DNA of 10,092 bases, taken from assembly GCA_946625715.1 (NCBI GenBank), contig CAMOTK010000059.1, positions 1 to 10,092 of the forward strand. The letters are read 5' to 3'. Each line of letters begins with the position of its first letter. Positions within the stretch are counted from its first letter, which is position 1. The notes under the pieces are model-generated. The model worked only from the letters and a program-made list of their open reading frames with translations, searched no databases and was not told where the DNA came from. Made by a program: the position numbers and the translations under genes. This DNA comes from an uncultured Prevotella sp. (GTDB lineage Bacteria > Bacteroidota > Bacteroidia > Bacteroidales > Bacteroidaceae). This document shows positions 1-7,274 of the stretch, piece after piece.

Positions 1-2802
1 GCATATCTGCTCATGGCTGTCATGAGCTTCTTCCACGCCGCAGCACAGGACGCCTATAGCGGTACGCTTGTGGCCGACGAGGGTGCGTGGTGCTGGTTTG
101 CAGACCCCCGTGCCCTGCACTATGAGAATGCCGACGGTACCATCAACGCTACCTACATCGGATACATCGATATCCACGGCAACGTCAAGGCCACGCAGTA
201 CGACTGGATCAAGCACCGCAAGACGGATGTCCTCATCCGCAGCTACTTCCAGCCCGACGACCACAATAACCCCACCTTCATCGTGCTGCCCGACGAACGC
301 GTCATGATCTTCTACACGCGCCACACCGACGAGGCCAAGATATGGTACCGCATCTCGCGCCGTCCGGGTGACATCACCGCCCTGGGCGAAGAGAAGTACC
401 TCGCGCCCGTCAACAAGACGACCTATCCCTCGCCCTTCATCCTGAGCGACGACCCCGAGCACATCTATCTCTGCTGGCGCGGCATCAACTGGCATCCCAC
501 CATCGCTCGCCTGACCATGCCTGATGCTGACGACAACTGCACGTTCGACTTCGGACCCAAGCAGATCGTGCAGAGCACGGGAGCACGCCCGTATGCCAAA
601 TACCAAAGCAACGGCAAGGATAAGATCTATCTCTCCTATACCACAGGGCATCCCGACAACGAGATGCCGGACTGGCTCTACCTGAACGTCATCGACATCA
701 ATCACGGCAACGGCCCCATCCTGCGCGACATCCAGGGCAACCAGCTCGCCGTCATCGCCAACGGTCCGCACAACGTCAACAAGCAGAGCAGCTATGCCAC
801 TGCACATCCCACTGCCGTCGTGGACAAGTCCGATAATATCCGCAACTGGGTGTGGCAGGTGACACTGGACGAGAAAGGGAATCCCGTCATCGCCTATCCC
901 CACATCGACAATGCCAAGACGACGCACGTCTACTGGTATGCACGCTGGACGGGTAGCGAGTGGCGTCGCACATGGGTGCAGTACGCAGGTCATGCCTTCC
1001 ACCAGAACTGGAACGTCACCGAGCGTTGCTACAGCGGCGGCATGGCCATCGACCCCGAGAACATCAACGACCTCTACCTCAGCATCCCGACCAAGGGCGG
1101 GCAATATAGCAAGGATGGCGTCTACGAAATCTGGAAGTACACCATCAACGACGAAGGCAAGGTGGCGGGCAGCGAGCAAATCACCCGCAACTCCGCCAAG
1201 AACAATATGCGACCCTATATCATCCCTGGCTCCAAGAACTCCGGCATGCGGCTGACATGGATGAACGGCGACTACTTCTATTGGATGGTCAAGCAGGGCT
1301 ACCCAAAAGGATTCCCCACGAACATACGTGTGGACTGCGAATGGGACGAAGCGCTGACGACGGAGCTGCCGGAGGACGTGAATCCGCGCACCGATATGCC
1401 CTTCCTGGGTAAGGACAAGTCGCTGTGCCTGGCTTTCGCGATGAATGTGGACAAGTATAGCGGCAAGCTCTTCACTCTGGGCAATATGACTTACACGCTG
1501 GGAACCGACAACTACCCCGTACTGACCATCGGCGGCACGGCGTACAAGAGCCAGAACCGCCTGCTCACCTCCGACAACTGGGCCACGGGCTCCACGGGCA
1601 CCGGCGGCGACAGTCATCCGACGAAGGTGAACACATGGATCCTCACCCTGACCTACGACGGAGAGGTGCTGACGACATACCGCAACGGCCTCGTTGATCA
1701 GGTGATAGAGACCACGGAACTCGAAGGCGGCACGGCCGTTGGCAATGGCAACGGCTTCTACCATCTTATCGTGGCACAGCGCGACTTCTATGCCTGCGCT
1801 TCGCCCCTGACGGTGCAGCGGCTGGTCGCCGACGTCCAGCAGGAAGTCGATGCCGCTATGGCCAGGAATGCGCTGACCATCATGACGCTGCCCGCAGAGA
1901 CGCGCACCGACCTCGTCCTGCCCGCCACGATGCTGGGCTTTGACATCAGCTGGAGCAGCTCCGACGAGCAGGTCATCTCATCCACGGGCGTGCTGTCCAG
2001 CCTGACGGAGGACACGCCCGTCACCCTCACTGCCACCATCGGAGATGCCAGCCGAAGCTTCGACGTCAAGGCGCTGGCACGCGACATCGCCAAGAACCTG
2101 CGCTATGAGCAGGCAGAGGACCTCGACCTCACGGGCAACACCACCGGCGCCTTCGCCACCAACAAATACGGAACGGCCCCACAAGGGTTGCTCAAGGACC
2201 TGCGTTCCTACACCTTCCTCGTCGAGGCCAAGGTGGCAACGATGCTGAAGCAGCCCCGTCTCTACGACTTCGGCTCAGGCTCCGGCAACAGCCTCTTCCT
2301 GCGTGCCGACCCCCTCGCTGCCGGCATCAAGTACAACAGCGGAACTACCACGATGGTCAAGAGCCAGACCAAGCTGGCGGCAGGCAACGCCTACAAGCTG
2401 GCCGTGAGCTACGATGCCGCCACCCATAAGACCACGATATATATCGATGGCGAGGTGGATGCCAGCGGCACCGACAACCAGGTAGAAGCGTTCCAGCTGG
2501 AGGCACTGGCTGCCGACACCCGCAACCTCATCGGACGCACGCAGTGGTGGGACGGCTCCTACGCTGCCGACAACCAAGACTTCTGTGGCACCATCAGCGG
2601 TCTGCGCCTCTACGATGTGTGCCTCACGCAGGAGGAGATATGCGGACTGCAAGGCATTCACCAAGGAGGCGATTTCATCGATGAAATCGGCAAAAAAGAC
2701 ACCTCAGACCCTACGTGGTACGACCTGAGCGGCCGACAGGTGAACCGCCATGCGATCCCACGTGGCATCTTCGTCAGCCAGGGGCACAAGATAGTAAAAT
2801 AA
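1..2802 (+). CDS. Secreted BNR_4-type beta-propeller protein with LamG-like modules (5' end outside window)
   Basis: Residues are numbered from the first in-window ATG (13). The frame is open to base 1, and the first residues (AYLLMAVMSFFHAAAQ) look like the middle and end of a signal peptide without its basic start, so the true start is probably upstream. Residues about 15-450 resemble the BNR_4 propeller family: GAWCWFADPRA (24-34), DDHNNP (82-87), RH (103-104), TYPSPF (137-142) and GHPDN near 212. BNR_4-like propellers include PL24/PL25 ulvan lyases and related rhamnose/glucuronate-active enzymes, so a polysaccharide-active role is plausible, but the substrate cannot be read from sequence. 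Then come a concanavalin/LamG-like region (about 465-610), an Ig-like domain of the 'atrophied bacterial Ig' type (about 618-692) and a second LamG-like jelly roll (about 705-885). The last 28 residues form a YDLSGRQV...GHKIVK tail resembling a reduced type IX sorting signal. A terminator follows directly. Confidence 0.8.
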   Translation, partial: AYLLMAVMSFFHAAAQDAYSGTLVADEGAWCWFADPRALHYENADGTINATYIGYIDIHGNVKATQYDWIKHRKTDVLIRSYFQPDDHNNPTFIVLPDERVMIFYTRHTDEAKIWYRISRRPGDITALGEEKYLAPVNKTTYPSPFILSDDPEHIYLCWRGINWHPTIARLTMPDADDNCTFDFGPKQIVQSTGARPYAKYQSNGKDKIYLSYTTGHPDNEMPDWLYLNVIDINHGNGPILRDIQGNQLAVIANGPHNVNKQSSYATAHPTAVVDKSDNIRNWVWQVTLDEKGNPVIAYPHIDNAKTTHVYWYARWTGSEWRRTWVQYAGHAFHQNWNVTERCYSGGMAIDPENINDLYLSIPTKGGQYSKDGVYEIWKYTINDEGKVAGSEQITRNSAKNNMRPYIIPGSKNSGMRLTWMNGDYFYWMVKQGYPKGFPTNIRVDCEWDEALTTELPEDVNPRTDMPFLGKDKSLCLAFAMNVDKYSGKLFTLGNMTYTLGTDNYPVLTIGGTAYKSQNRLLTSDNWATGSTGTGGDSHPTKVNTWILTLTYDGEVLTTYRNGLVDQVIETTELEGGTAVGNGNGFYHLIVAQRDFYACASPLTVQRLVADVQQEVDAAMARNALTIMTLPAETRTDLVLPATMLGFDISWSSSDEQVISSTGVLSSLTEDTPVTLTATIGDASRSFDVKALARDIAKNLRYEQAEDLDLTGNTTGAFATNKYGTAPQGLLKDLRSYTFLVEAKVATMLKQPRLYDFGSGSGNSLFLRADPLAAGIKYNSGTTTMVKSQTKLAAGNAYKLAVSYDAATHKTTIYIDGEVDASGTDNQVEAFQLEALAADTRNLIGRTQWWDGSYAADNQDFCGTISGLRLYDVCLTQEEICGLQGIHQGGDFIDEIGKKDTSDPTWYDLSGRQVNRHAIPRGIFVSQGHKIVK

Positions 2803-2846
2803 TGAAAAACAGATGATTGCAATCTGTTTATATGTTTAGGCAAAGC

Positions 2847-2900
2847 GGCCCGGAGGCACGGCGTAAATACTCCACGCCGTGACTCCGGGCCTTTGTGTCC
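2847..2900 (+). terminator. Strong hairpin terminator after the propeller gene
   Basis: GGCCCGGAG (2847-2855) pairs with CTCCGGGCC (2883-2891), and inside it CACGGCGT (2857-2864) pairs with ACGCCGTG (2874-2881). Only one G/A mismatch interrupts the 17-pair stem, and the loop is 9 nt. CTTTG follows on the right and CAAAG lies on the left, so the hairpin may work in both directions, although the T-run is short. It separates the propeller gene from the AraC gene, which has its own promoter. Confidence 0.8.
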
Positions 2901-2956
2901 TGAAGGTTTTGACATTTTATTTTGTTGGTTTCTTATAAAGAAAAAGTCAAAAAAAT

Positions 2957-2987
2957 TTTGTTGTAGCCGATGAAAAGCTTATCTTTG
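2957..2987 (+). promoter_or_regulatory. Bacteroidota-type promoter of the AraC-family gene
   Basis: TTTG (2957-2960), a 19-nt spacer, then TATCTTTG (2980-2987) is an exact match to the -33/-7 consensus TTTG-N19-TAnnTTTG of Bacteroides primary-sigma promoters. An A-rich stretch (2937-2955) lies just upstream. Transcription would begin a few bases after 2987, downstream of the ATG at 2970. That ATG therefore cannot be used from this transcript, and the start must be the ATG at 3009. Confidence 0.75.
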
Positions 2988-3008
2988 CCGCCGGAAAAGG
3001 TATTGTCG

Positions 3009-3851
3009 ATGAACTATGACCTGACTTTGCTCAACATCGGCTTCGCCCATCATGACGGGGACTGGAACTTCGAGCATATCTGCAGTTCCTTCTCACGTAT
3101 CTATTGGGTGACCGAGGGATGCGGCGAGGTGACCTTCGATGGCAAGGTGCATCGCCTCACCCCTGGCAACCTGTACCTCATTCCGGCACTGGTGAGCCAC
3201 AGCGACCATTGCGACGGCGTGTTTGAGCACTACTACATCCACTTCATGGATCAGTCCATGCAGATCTACGAGCACTACCAGCAGTACCTGTTCCCCTTTG
3301 AGTTCCCCATGACGAAAGCCGATCCGCACATCATCAACAGGTTGATGTACCTGCTGCCCGACTGGGAACTGCACAACAGCGATCCGCAGAGTTACGAGAC
3401 GCAGACGAAGACGCTGCAGGGCGTCAAGCTGTTCCAGAGCCGACCGCTTGCCGTGCAGATGGAAATCAACGGCCTGCTGCACATCCTATTCTCACATTTT
3501 TTCAGTATGGCCAAGCCGCGTACCACGGTCAGCGACAAACGTATCCGCGAGGCGCTGTGGAAGATCAACAAGGACCTGGCCAACGTGCCGTCGCTCGACG
3601 TGCTGGCCGGAGAAGCCTGCATGAACAAGGACAGCTTTATCCGTCAGTTCCGCCGACAGACGGGCTCCACGCCGACGGACTACATCATCCATCGGCGGAT
3701 GATGCGTGCTCAGCTGTTGTTTGCCGAAGGCGTGAGTTCGGTGAAGGAGGTGGCGTTGCAGGTGGGCTACGACAATATCTCCTACTTCGGCCGCACCTTC
3801 AAGCGCATCACAGGTATCAGCCCCATGGAATTCATCAGGCAGAACCGATAG
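3009..3851 (+). CDS. AraC-family transcriptional regulator (cupin sensor plus AraC HTH)
   Basis: This is a cytoplasmic one-component regulator of 280 residues, a normal length for the family. Residues about 14-85 form a cupin-like AraC N-terminal ligand-binding domain (typical run: YWVTEGCGEVTFDG, then LTPGNLYLIPA). Residues about 177-279 are the double helix-turn-helix AraC DNA-binding domain, with LAGEACMNKDSFIRQFRRQTG as the first helix-turn-helix and VKEVALQVGYDNISYFGRTFKR with GISPMEFI as the classic second half. The frame stays open to an ATG at 2970, but that lies inside the promoter. ATG 3009 has AAAAGG eight bases upstream and begins MNYDLTLLNIGF. Family members in Bacteroidota often control nearby carbohydrate-use genes. 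The flanking exported proteins are possible targets, which is inference from position only. The ligand is unknown. Confidence 0.9.
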   Translation: MNYDLTLLNIGFAHHDGDWNFEHICSSFSRIYWVTEGCGEVTFDGKVHRLTPGNLYLIPALVSHSDHCDGVFEHYYIHFMDQSMQIYEHYQQYLFPFEFPMTKADPHIINRLMYLLPDWELHNSDPQSYETQTKTLQGVKLFQSRPLAVQMEINGLLHILFSHFFSMAKPRTTVSDKRIREALWKINKDLANVPSLDVLAGEACMNKDSFIRQFRRQTGSTPTDYIIHRRMMRAQLLFAEGVSSVKEVALQVGYDNISYFGRTFKRITGISPMEFIRQNR

Positions 3852-3877
3852 GCGCATTGTCAACTTATCGACTTTTT
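3846..3877 (+). terminator. Possible weak terminator after the AraC gene
   Basis: CGATA (3846-3850) can pair with TATCG (3866-3870), and CTTTTT follows at 3872-3876. The stem is only five pairs, the loop is 15 nt, and the left arm overlaps the end of the coding region and part of its stop codon (TAG, 3849-3851). The T-run is the main support, and the site could be chance. Confidence 0.25.
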
Positions 3878-3918
3878 GTGGCAGGTTTCAGGCCGGGCGA
3901 AGCAATAAGGTGGTGAAC

Positions 3919-3953
3919 TTTTGACGCGAGATGGTCTTTTTTTTGTATCTTCG
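3919..3953 (+). promoter_or_regulatory. Probable promoter of the phosphatase-domain gene
   Basis: TTTTG (3919-3923) and TATCTTCG (3946-3953) resemble the Bacteroidota TTTG / TAnnTTTG pair. The second box has one mismatch and the 22-nt spacer is slightly long. A run of eight T lies between them. Initiation would fall around 3958-3962, which favours the ATG at 3989 over the one at 3962 as the gene start. Confidence 0.5.
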
Positions 3954-3988
3954 TAGCGCAAATGTTCTTAAACGAAACACCCTCTATC

Positions 3989-6607
3989 ATGAAATCAACA
4001 AGGCTTTTCAGCAGCGCGCTGTTGTCGCTGCTTTGCATCGGCGTCTGGGCTCAGACGAATATCCTCGGCGGTTGGGACGGCGGCTCTGCCACGGGCTTGC
4101 CCACGACTTTCGGCTGGTCGGCCAACTACGACGCAGCCTGGCAGGCACTGAACGCCACCAGCGGCGAGCGTTTCGTGACGAACTACGCGAACTACGTGGC
4201 CGAGACGGGTGTGGCGTACACCTACGATGCCGCGGATGAGGTGAGCCGTAAGTTGCTCTACCTGCATTTCTCGGCGGGCAGTTCCTACACGTATTCCTAT
4301 GCCTTCGAGGGTTTGCAGCCCGGACATGCCTACCGCTTCACGGGGTTGGTAGCCTGGCACAATAACGACGAGACGAACAAGGGTACGTGCTCGGTGAGCA
4401 TCGAGAGCGCCGATGCCGACGTCGCCTATATGCAGGCTTTCACCGACATCAACACGAAGAAGAGGCTCTATCCCATGCATGCCACCTTCATGGTGCCGGA
4501 GGGCGATGCCTCGACGCACTTCAGGATGGTCGTGAGCAACGGCAAGTCGGGGGCGATGATGTCGCTCTCGGGCATTGGCCTGTATGATTTGGGCGAAGTG
4601 GAGACACTCGCCTGGAACGGTGACGTGACGCTGCACTTCAGCGAGGATGATGCCGTTGGTGCGGGTGTGTACAATTACATCCGCGACCGCAAGGGCGACC
4701 TCACGCTGAATGCGCAGGCTGGCGACGTAGCGGGATGGTATTGTGATGTCAAGGCTGGCGACACACGCGCGGGTGCTGTCGTGAAATATGGCAGTGGCAT
4801 CTGGGTGGGTGGAAGCGGCGATGACTACAAAGCGCCGGTCAAAGGGCCTGATGAGCTGTCGAACGGTTGTGCCCTGGGGCTCGTTGCCGTTTGGGGCAGC
4901 AGCATCGGCTATATCAAGCCCGCCAGTTTCCCTGCAGGACGCTATACACTGACGATTCCCGTCTGCAACACGGCGAGCGAAAACAGCTTGGCTGCAAACA
5001 GGATCGGTTTTGTGGAGGACAACGGAATCACGCATTATGCCTCCACCAGGTCCTACGTCAAGGGGCAATGGACCACGGAGAGGGTGGAGCTGACCTTCGA
5101 GCACGACGTACGGGGCTATCTCTCGTTGGGCTATCTCTCGCAGAGCAACGGCAATGCCAATGTGGAGCACTTGTTCATCGACCGCATCGACATCTCTGGC
5201 TACACTTTTGCCGAGCATCTCGACCGCTTCAGGCAATATGCCTCCGACGAAATAGACGACTATGTCAGCAAGGCTGCTGATGCCAGTGCGGACTTCGAAA
5301 CGGCCATCGCCGCGGCACGGACCACCATCGCCGCGGCTGATGACGTAGCGACCATCGGTCGCTGTCTGGTGGATGTGCGCAATGCCTACGCTGCCAACAA
5401 GTACCAAGTAAGCGACTGGCAAGACGTGGATCTGGGAGAGGTCAATCTGGAGAACGATCAGGTGCAGCGTTTCCTCGCGGCGGCCGACTACAGCCTGCCA
5501 GGGGCTTCAAGTGTCATCACCAGTTACGCTACGGGCATCTTCGACAGGCCGCGTCCCGTGGAAATCTGTATTCCTGAGCGCTACGGCGCACACGCGGGCA
5601 TGACGCTGACGGTGAGCGATGCAGAGGACTACGATGGTGCGGCTGAACATACGCAGACGCTGAACGTGGCACCATCGCTGACGATATACCAGCTCTACAA
5701 CACTGCTCCGGGCATTACCTATTACTACAAGGTGGAGGCCGACGGCGAGGTGCTGACGAAGGGGAAGTTCGTGACCACGGGAAGGGTGCGCATGATTGCT
5801 ACGCAGACGGGTAGCAATATCCGTGACCTGGGCGGCCGTACGACCATTGACGGCAGGCACGTGCGCTACGGGCGTCTGTTCCGGGGCGGTGAGTTGCATG
5901 CCGGATTTCAGACGACGATGAGCAGTGCTGATCTTGCTGAGTTGGCACGTCTGGGCATCGAGGCGGAACTGGACTTGCGCGGCAGCAGCGACATCAATGG
6001 TTCGGTTCCTTCCAGATCGGCCATAGCTGGTGCCGACTACAAATTCCTTGATCTGGGCGTGAGCAGCGTGAAATTGTGCACAGAGGCAGCGAACCGCACG
6101 AAGGTACGCGACGGCATCCAGTTTGTGGCTAATGCGCTGAGGGCTGGCAAGCACGTCTATTTCCACTGCATCTGGGGTGCCGACCGCACTGGCGCCTTCG
6201 GCCTTTTCCTGGGCGCTATCCTCGGCTTCAGCCTTGACGACCTCTACAAGGACTTCGAACTGACCAGCTTTTCCAAGGCTGGCATTAGGCCGATGAACGG
6301 CGATGCAAAACCGCTGACGGACAAGGTGGACTATTGCCAGCAGAACTACGAGGGCGACACGGTGCAGGATCGCATCGTAGCTTTCCTGAAGGATTGTGGC
6401 GTGACGGACGATGATATTCAGGTCATCCGCGACTATATGCTCGAAGGCTCACCGTTGATCCCGGACGCTATCGGGGAGATTGAACAGCAGGACAACCGCC
6501 AGAACATGAGACAGCAGCCCGTTTACGACCTGATGGGCCGCAGGTGGCAGGGCAGAATGCGGCGTGGACTCTACATCGCTGGCGGACGAAAGGTCGTCGT
6601 GTTCTAA
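3989..6607 (+). CDS. Exported multidomain protein with C-terminal tyrosine-phosphatase-type domain
   Basis: This is an 872-residue exported protein. ATG 3989 gives a clean signal peptide (MKSTRLFSSALLSLLCIGVWAQ, cut near residue 22). An in-frame ATG at 3962 only adds nine residues ahead of it and sits at the expected transcription start. Residues 23-210 and about 211-403 look like two beta-sandwich, carbohydrate-binding-like modules, which I cannot assign to named families. Residues 405-470 are an Ala/Asp-rich helical linker, and about 500-605 are fibronectin/Ig-like (IYQLYNTAPGITYYYKVEADG). Residues about 606-840 match Y_phosphatase3: RDLGG (612-616), a GRLFRGGELH run, DLRGSSD from 662, and the loop HCIWGADRTG with Cys727 as nucleophile and Arg733 as phosphate binder. 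The family includes MptpB/LipA-type enzymes active on phosphotyrosine and phosphoinositides. Those carry HCxxGKDRTG, while this protein has Ala in place of Lys. Residues 845-872 form a YDLMGRRW...GGRKVVVF tail like that of the propeller protein. The natural substrate is unknown. Confidence 0.8.
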   Translation: MKSTRLFSSALLSLLCIGVWAQTNILGGWDGGSATGLPTTFGWSANYDAAWQALNATSGERFVTNYANYVAETGVAYTYDAADEVSRKLLYLHFSAGSSYTYSYAFEGLQPGHAYRFTGLVAWHNNDETNKGTCSVSIESADADVAYMQAFTDINTKKRLYPMHATFMVPEGDASTHFRMVVSNGKSGAMMSLSGIGLYDLGEVETLAWNGDVTLHFSEDDAVGAGVYNYIRDRKGDLTLNAQAGDVAGWYCDVKAGDTRAGAVVKYGSGIWVGGSGDDYKAPVKGPDELSNGCALGLVAVWGSSIGYIKPASFPAGRYTLTIPVCNTASENSLAANRIGFVEDNGITHYASTRSYVKGQWTTERVELTFEHDVRGYLSLGYLSQSNGNANVEHLFIDRIDISGYTFAEHLDRFRQYASDEIDDYVSKAADASADFETAIAAARTTIAAADDVATIGRCLVDVRNAYAANKYQVSDWQDVDLGEVNLENDQVQRFLAAADYSLPGASSVITSYATGIFDRPRPVEICIPERYGAHAGMTLTVSDAEDYDGAAEHTQTLNVAPSLTIYQLYNTAPGITYYYKVEADGEVLTKGKFVTTGRVRMIATQTGSNIRDLGGRTTIDGRHVRYGRLFRGGELHAGFQTTMSSADLAELARLGIEAELDLRGSSDINGSVPSRSAIAGADYKFLDLGVSSVKLCTEAANRTKVRDGIQFVANALRAGKHVYFHCIWGADRTGAFGLFLGAILGFSLDDLYKDFELTSFSKAGIRPMNGDAKPLTDKVDYCQQNYEGDTVQDRIVAFLKDCGVTDDDIQVIRDYMLEGSPLIPDAIGEIEQQDNRQNMRQQPVYDLMGRRWQGRMRRGLYIAGGRKVVVF

Positions 6608-7188
6608 TTTGTTGTCTCAATAACGGCGCTGAGGCGCATCGTTCGCCGCCAAGTGTAGTAGCCGTAGATGGCCATGGCGGTATATACGGCATAGAGGAGG
6701 CTGCGGCCATAGACGCCCTTGTAGATATAAAGGCCTGAGCTGACGGCATCGACAACGAGCCACACCCACCACTGCTCGATGTACTTTCGCGAGAGCATCC
6801 ACATGGCGATGACGGAGAGGGAGGTGGTGAAGGCGTCGACGTAGGGCACACGGCTGTCGGTACATTCGTGCAGGAAGGCAGCGATGGCGATGAAGAGGAT
6901 GACGAACACGAGTGACAGCCGCGTGTACATCTCGCGCGGCGTGTGGCTGATCTCCACCTGCCCGCCCTGCTCGGTCTTGCCGCGCAGCCAGATGACGAGG
7001 CCGTAGAGGCCAGCCAGGAAATAGTACACTTCCATGCCACAGTCGGCATAGATGCCGGCCTGATAGAGCACTACGATGTAGATGGCAGGCATCACGCAGC
7101 CCACCACCCACATCCATGGCGATGTGCGAAATTCAAGCCAGAGGTACAGGAATCCGAGGATCGTGCCAATGATGTCTAATACGCTCAT
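6604..7188 (-). CDS. pnuT: PnuC-family inner-membrane vitamin transporter, probably thiamine (PnuT)
   Basis: The 194 residues hold about seven hydrophobic helices (roughly 5-20, 24-43, 52-68, 90-107, 119-133, 139-156, 161-179), the PnuC topology. The C-terminal half is typical of the family: QWWVWLVVDAVSSGLYIYKG followed by LLYAVYTAMAIYGYYTWRR. PnuC proteins carry nicotinamide riboside by facilitated diffusion, and PnuT relatives carry thiamine, which is then trapped by phosphorylation inside the cell. The thiamine assignment rests on context: it follows a TonB receptor on the same strand behind a TPP riboswitch, an arrangement known in Bacteroides. From memory, NR-specific PnuC has a W-x3-N ligand motif; here the equivalent reads W143-x3-D147. 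AAGGGA lies about seven bases upstream of the start. The usual third partner, thiamine pyrophosphokinase, is not next to it. The stop codon overlaps that of the convergent phosphatase gene. Confidence 0.82.
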   Translation of the reverse strand: MSVLDIIGTILGFLYLWLEFRTSPWMWVVGCVMPAIYIVVLYQAGIYADCGMEVYYFLAGLYGLVIWLRGKTEQGGQVEISHTPREMYTRLSLVFVILFIAIAAFLHECTDSRVPYVDAFTTSLSVIAMWMLSRKYIEQWWVWLVVDAVSSGLYIYKGVYGRSLLYAVYTAMAIYGYYTWRRTMRLSAVIETTN

Positions 7189-7234
7189 TTTAGTTCCCTT
7201 TGTTTATTTACAGGGTAACGCGAAAGGCCAACAT

Positions 7235-7260
7235 GTTAATTAGCCTGTTAACTTGTTAAC
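7235..7260. repeat. Short GTTAAC repeats between the two thiamine-uptake genes
   Basis: The 86-nt gap between the receptor and transporter genes contains GTTAAT (7235-7240) and GTTAAC at 7247-7252 and 7255-7260, the last two exactly 8 bp apart. It is the same motif and period as the longer array in the leader of the operon. I see no clear promoter or terminator in the gap, so the two genes are probably co-transcribed. Confidence 0.5.
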
Positions 7261-7274
7261 GAGCTTGGCGCTTG

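Noticed and set aside
3995..5422. Open frame of 475 codons on the reverse strand
   Set aside because: It lies fully antisense to the exported phosphatase gene, has no signal peptide or family motifs, and arises from the GC-rich codon bias of the real gene.
6590..6603. Terminator for the PnuT-like gene (GACGA/TCGTC hairpin on the reverse strand)
   Set aside because: The stem is only five pairs, has no following T-run and lies inside the convergent coding region.
6604..7188. Nicotinamide riboside transporter PnuC as the exact assignment
   Set aside because: The fold is PnuC-type, but the TPP riboswitch and TonB receptor in the same operon point to thiamine. An NR role is not excluded by sequence alone.
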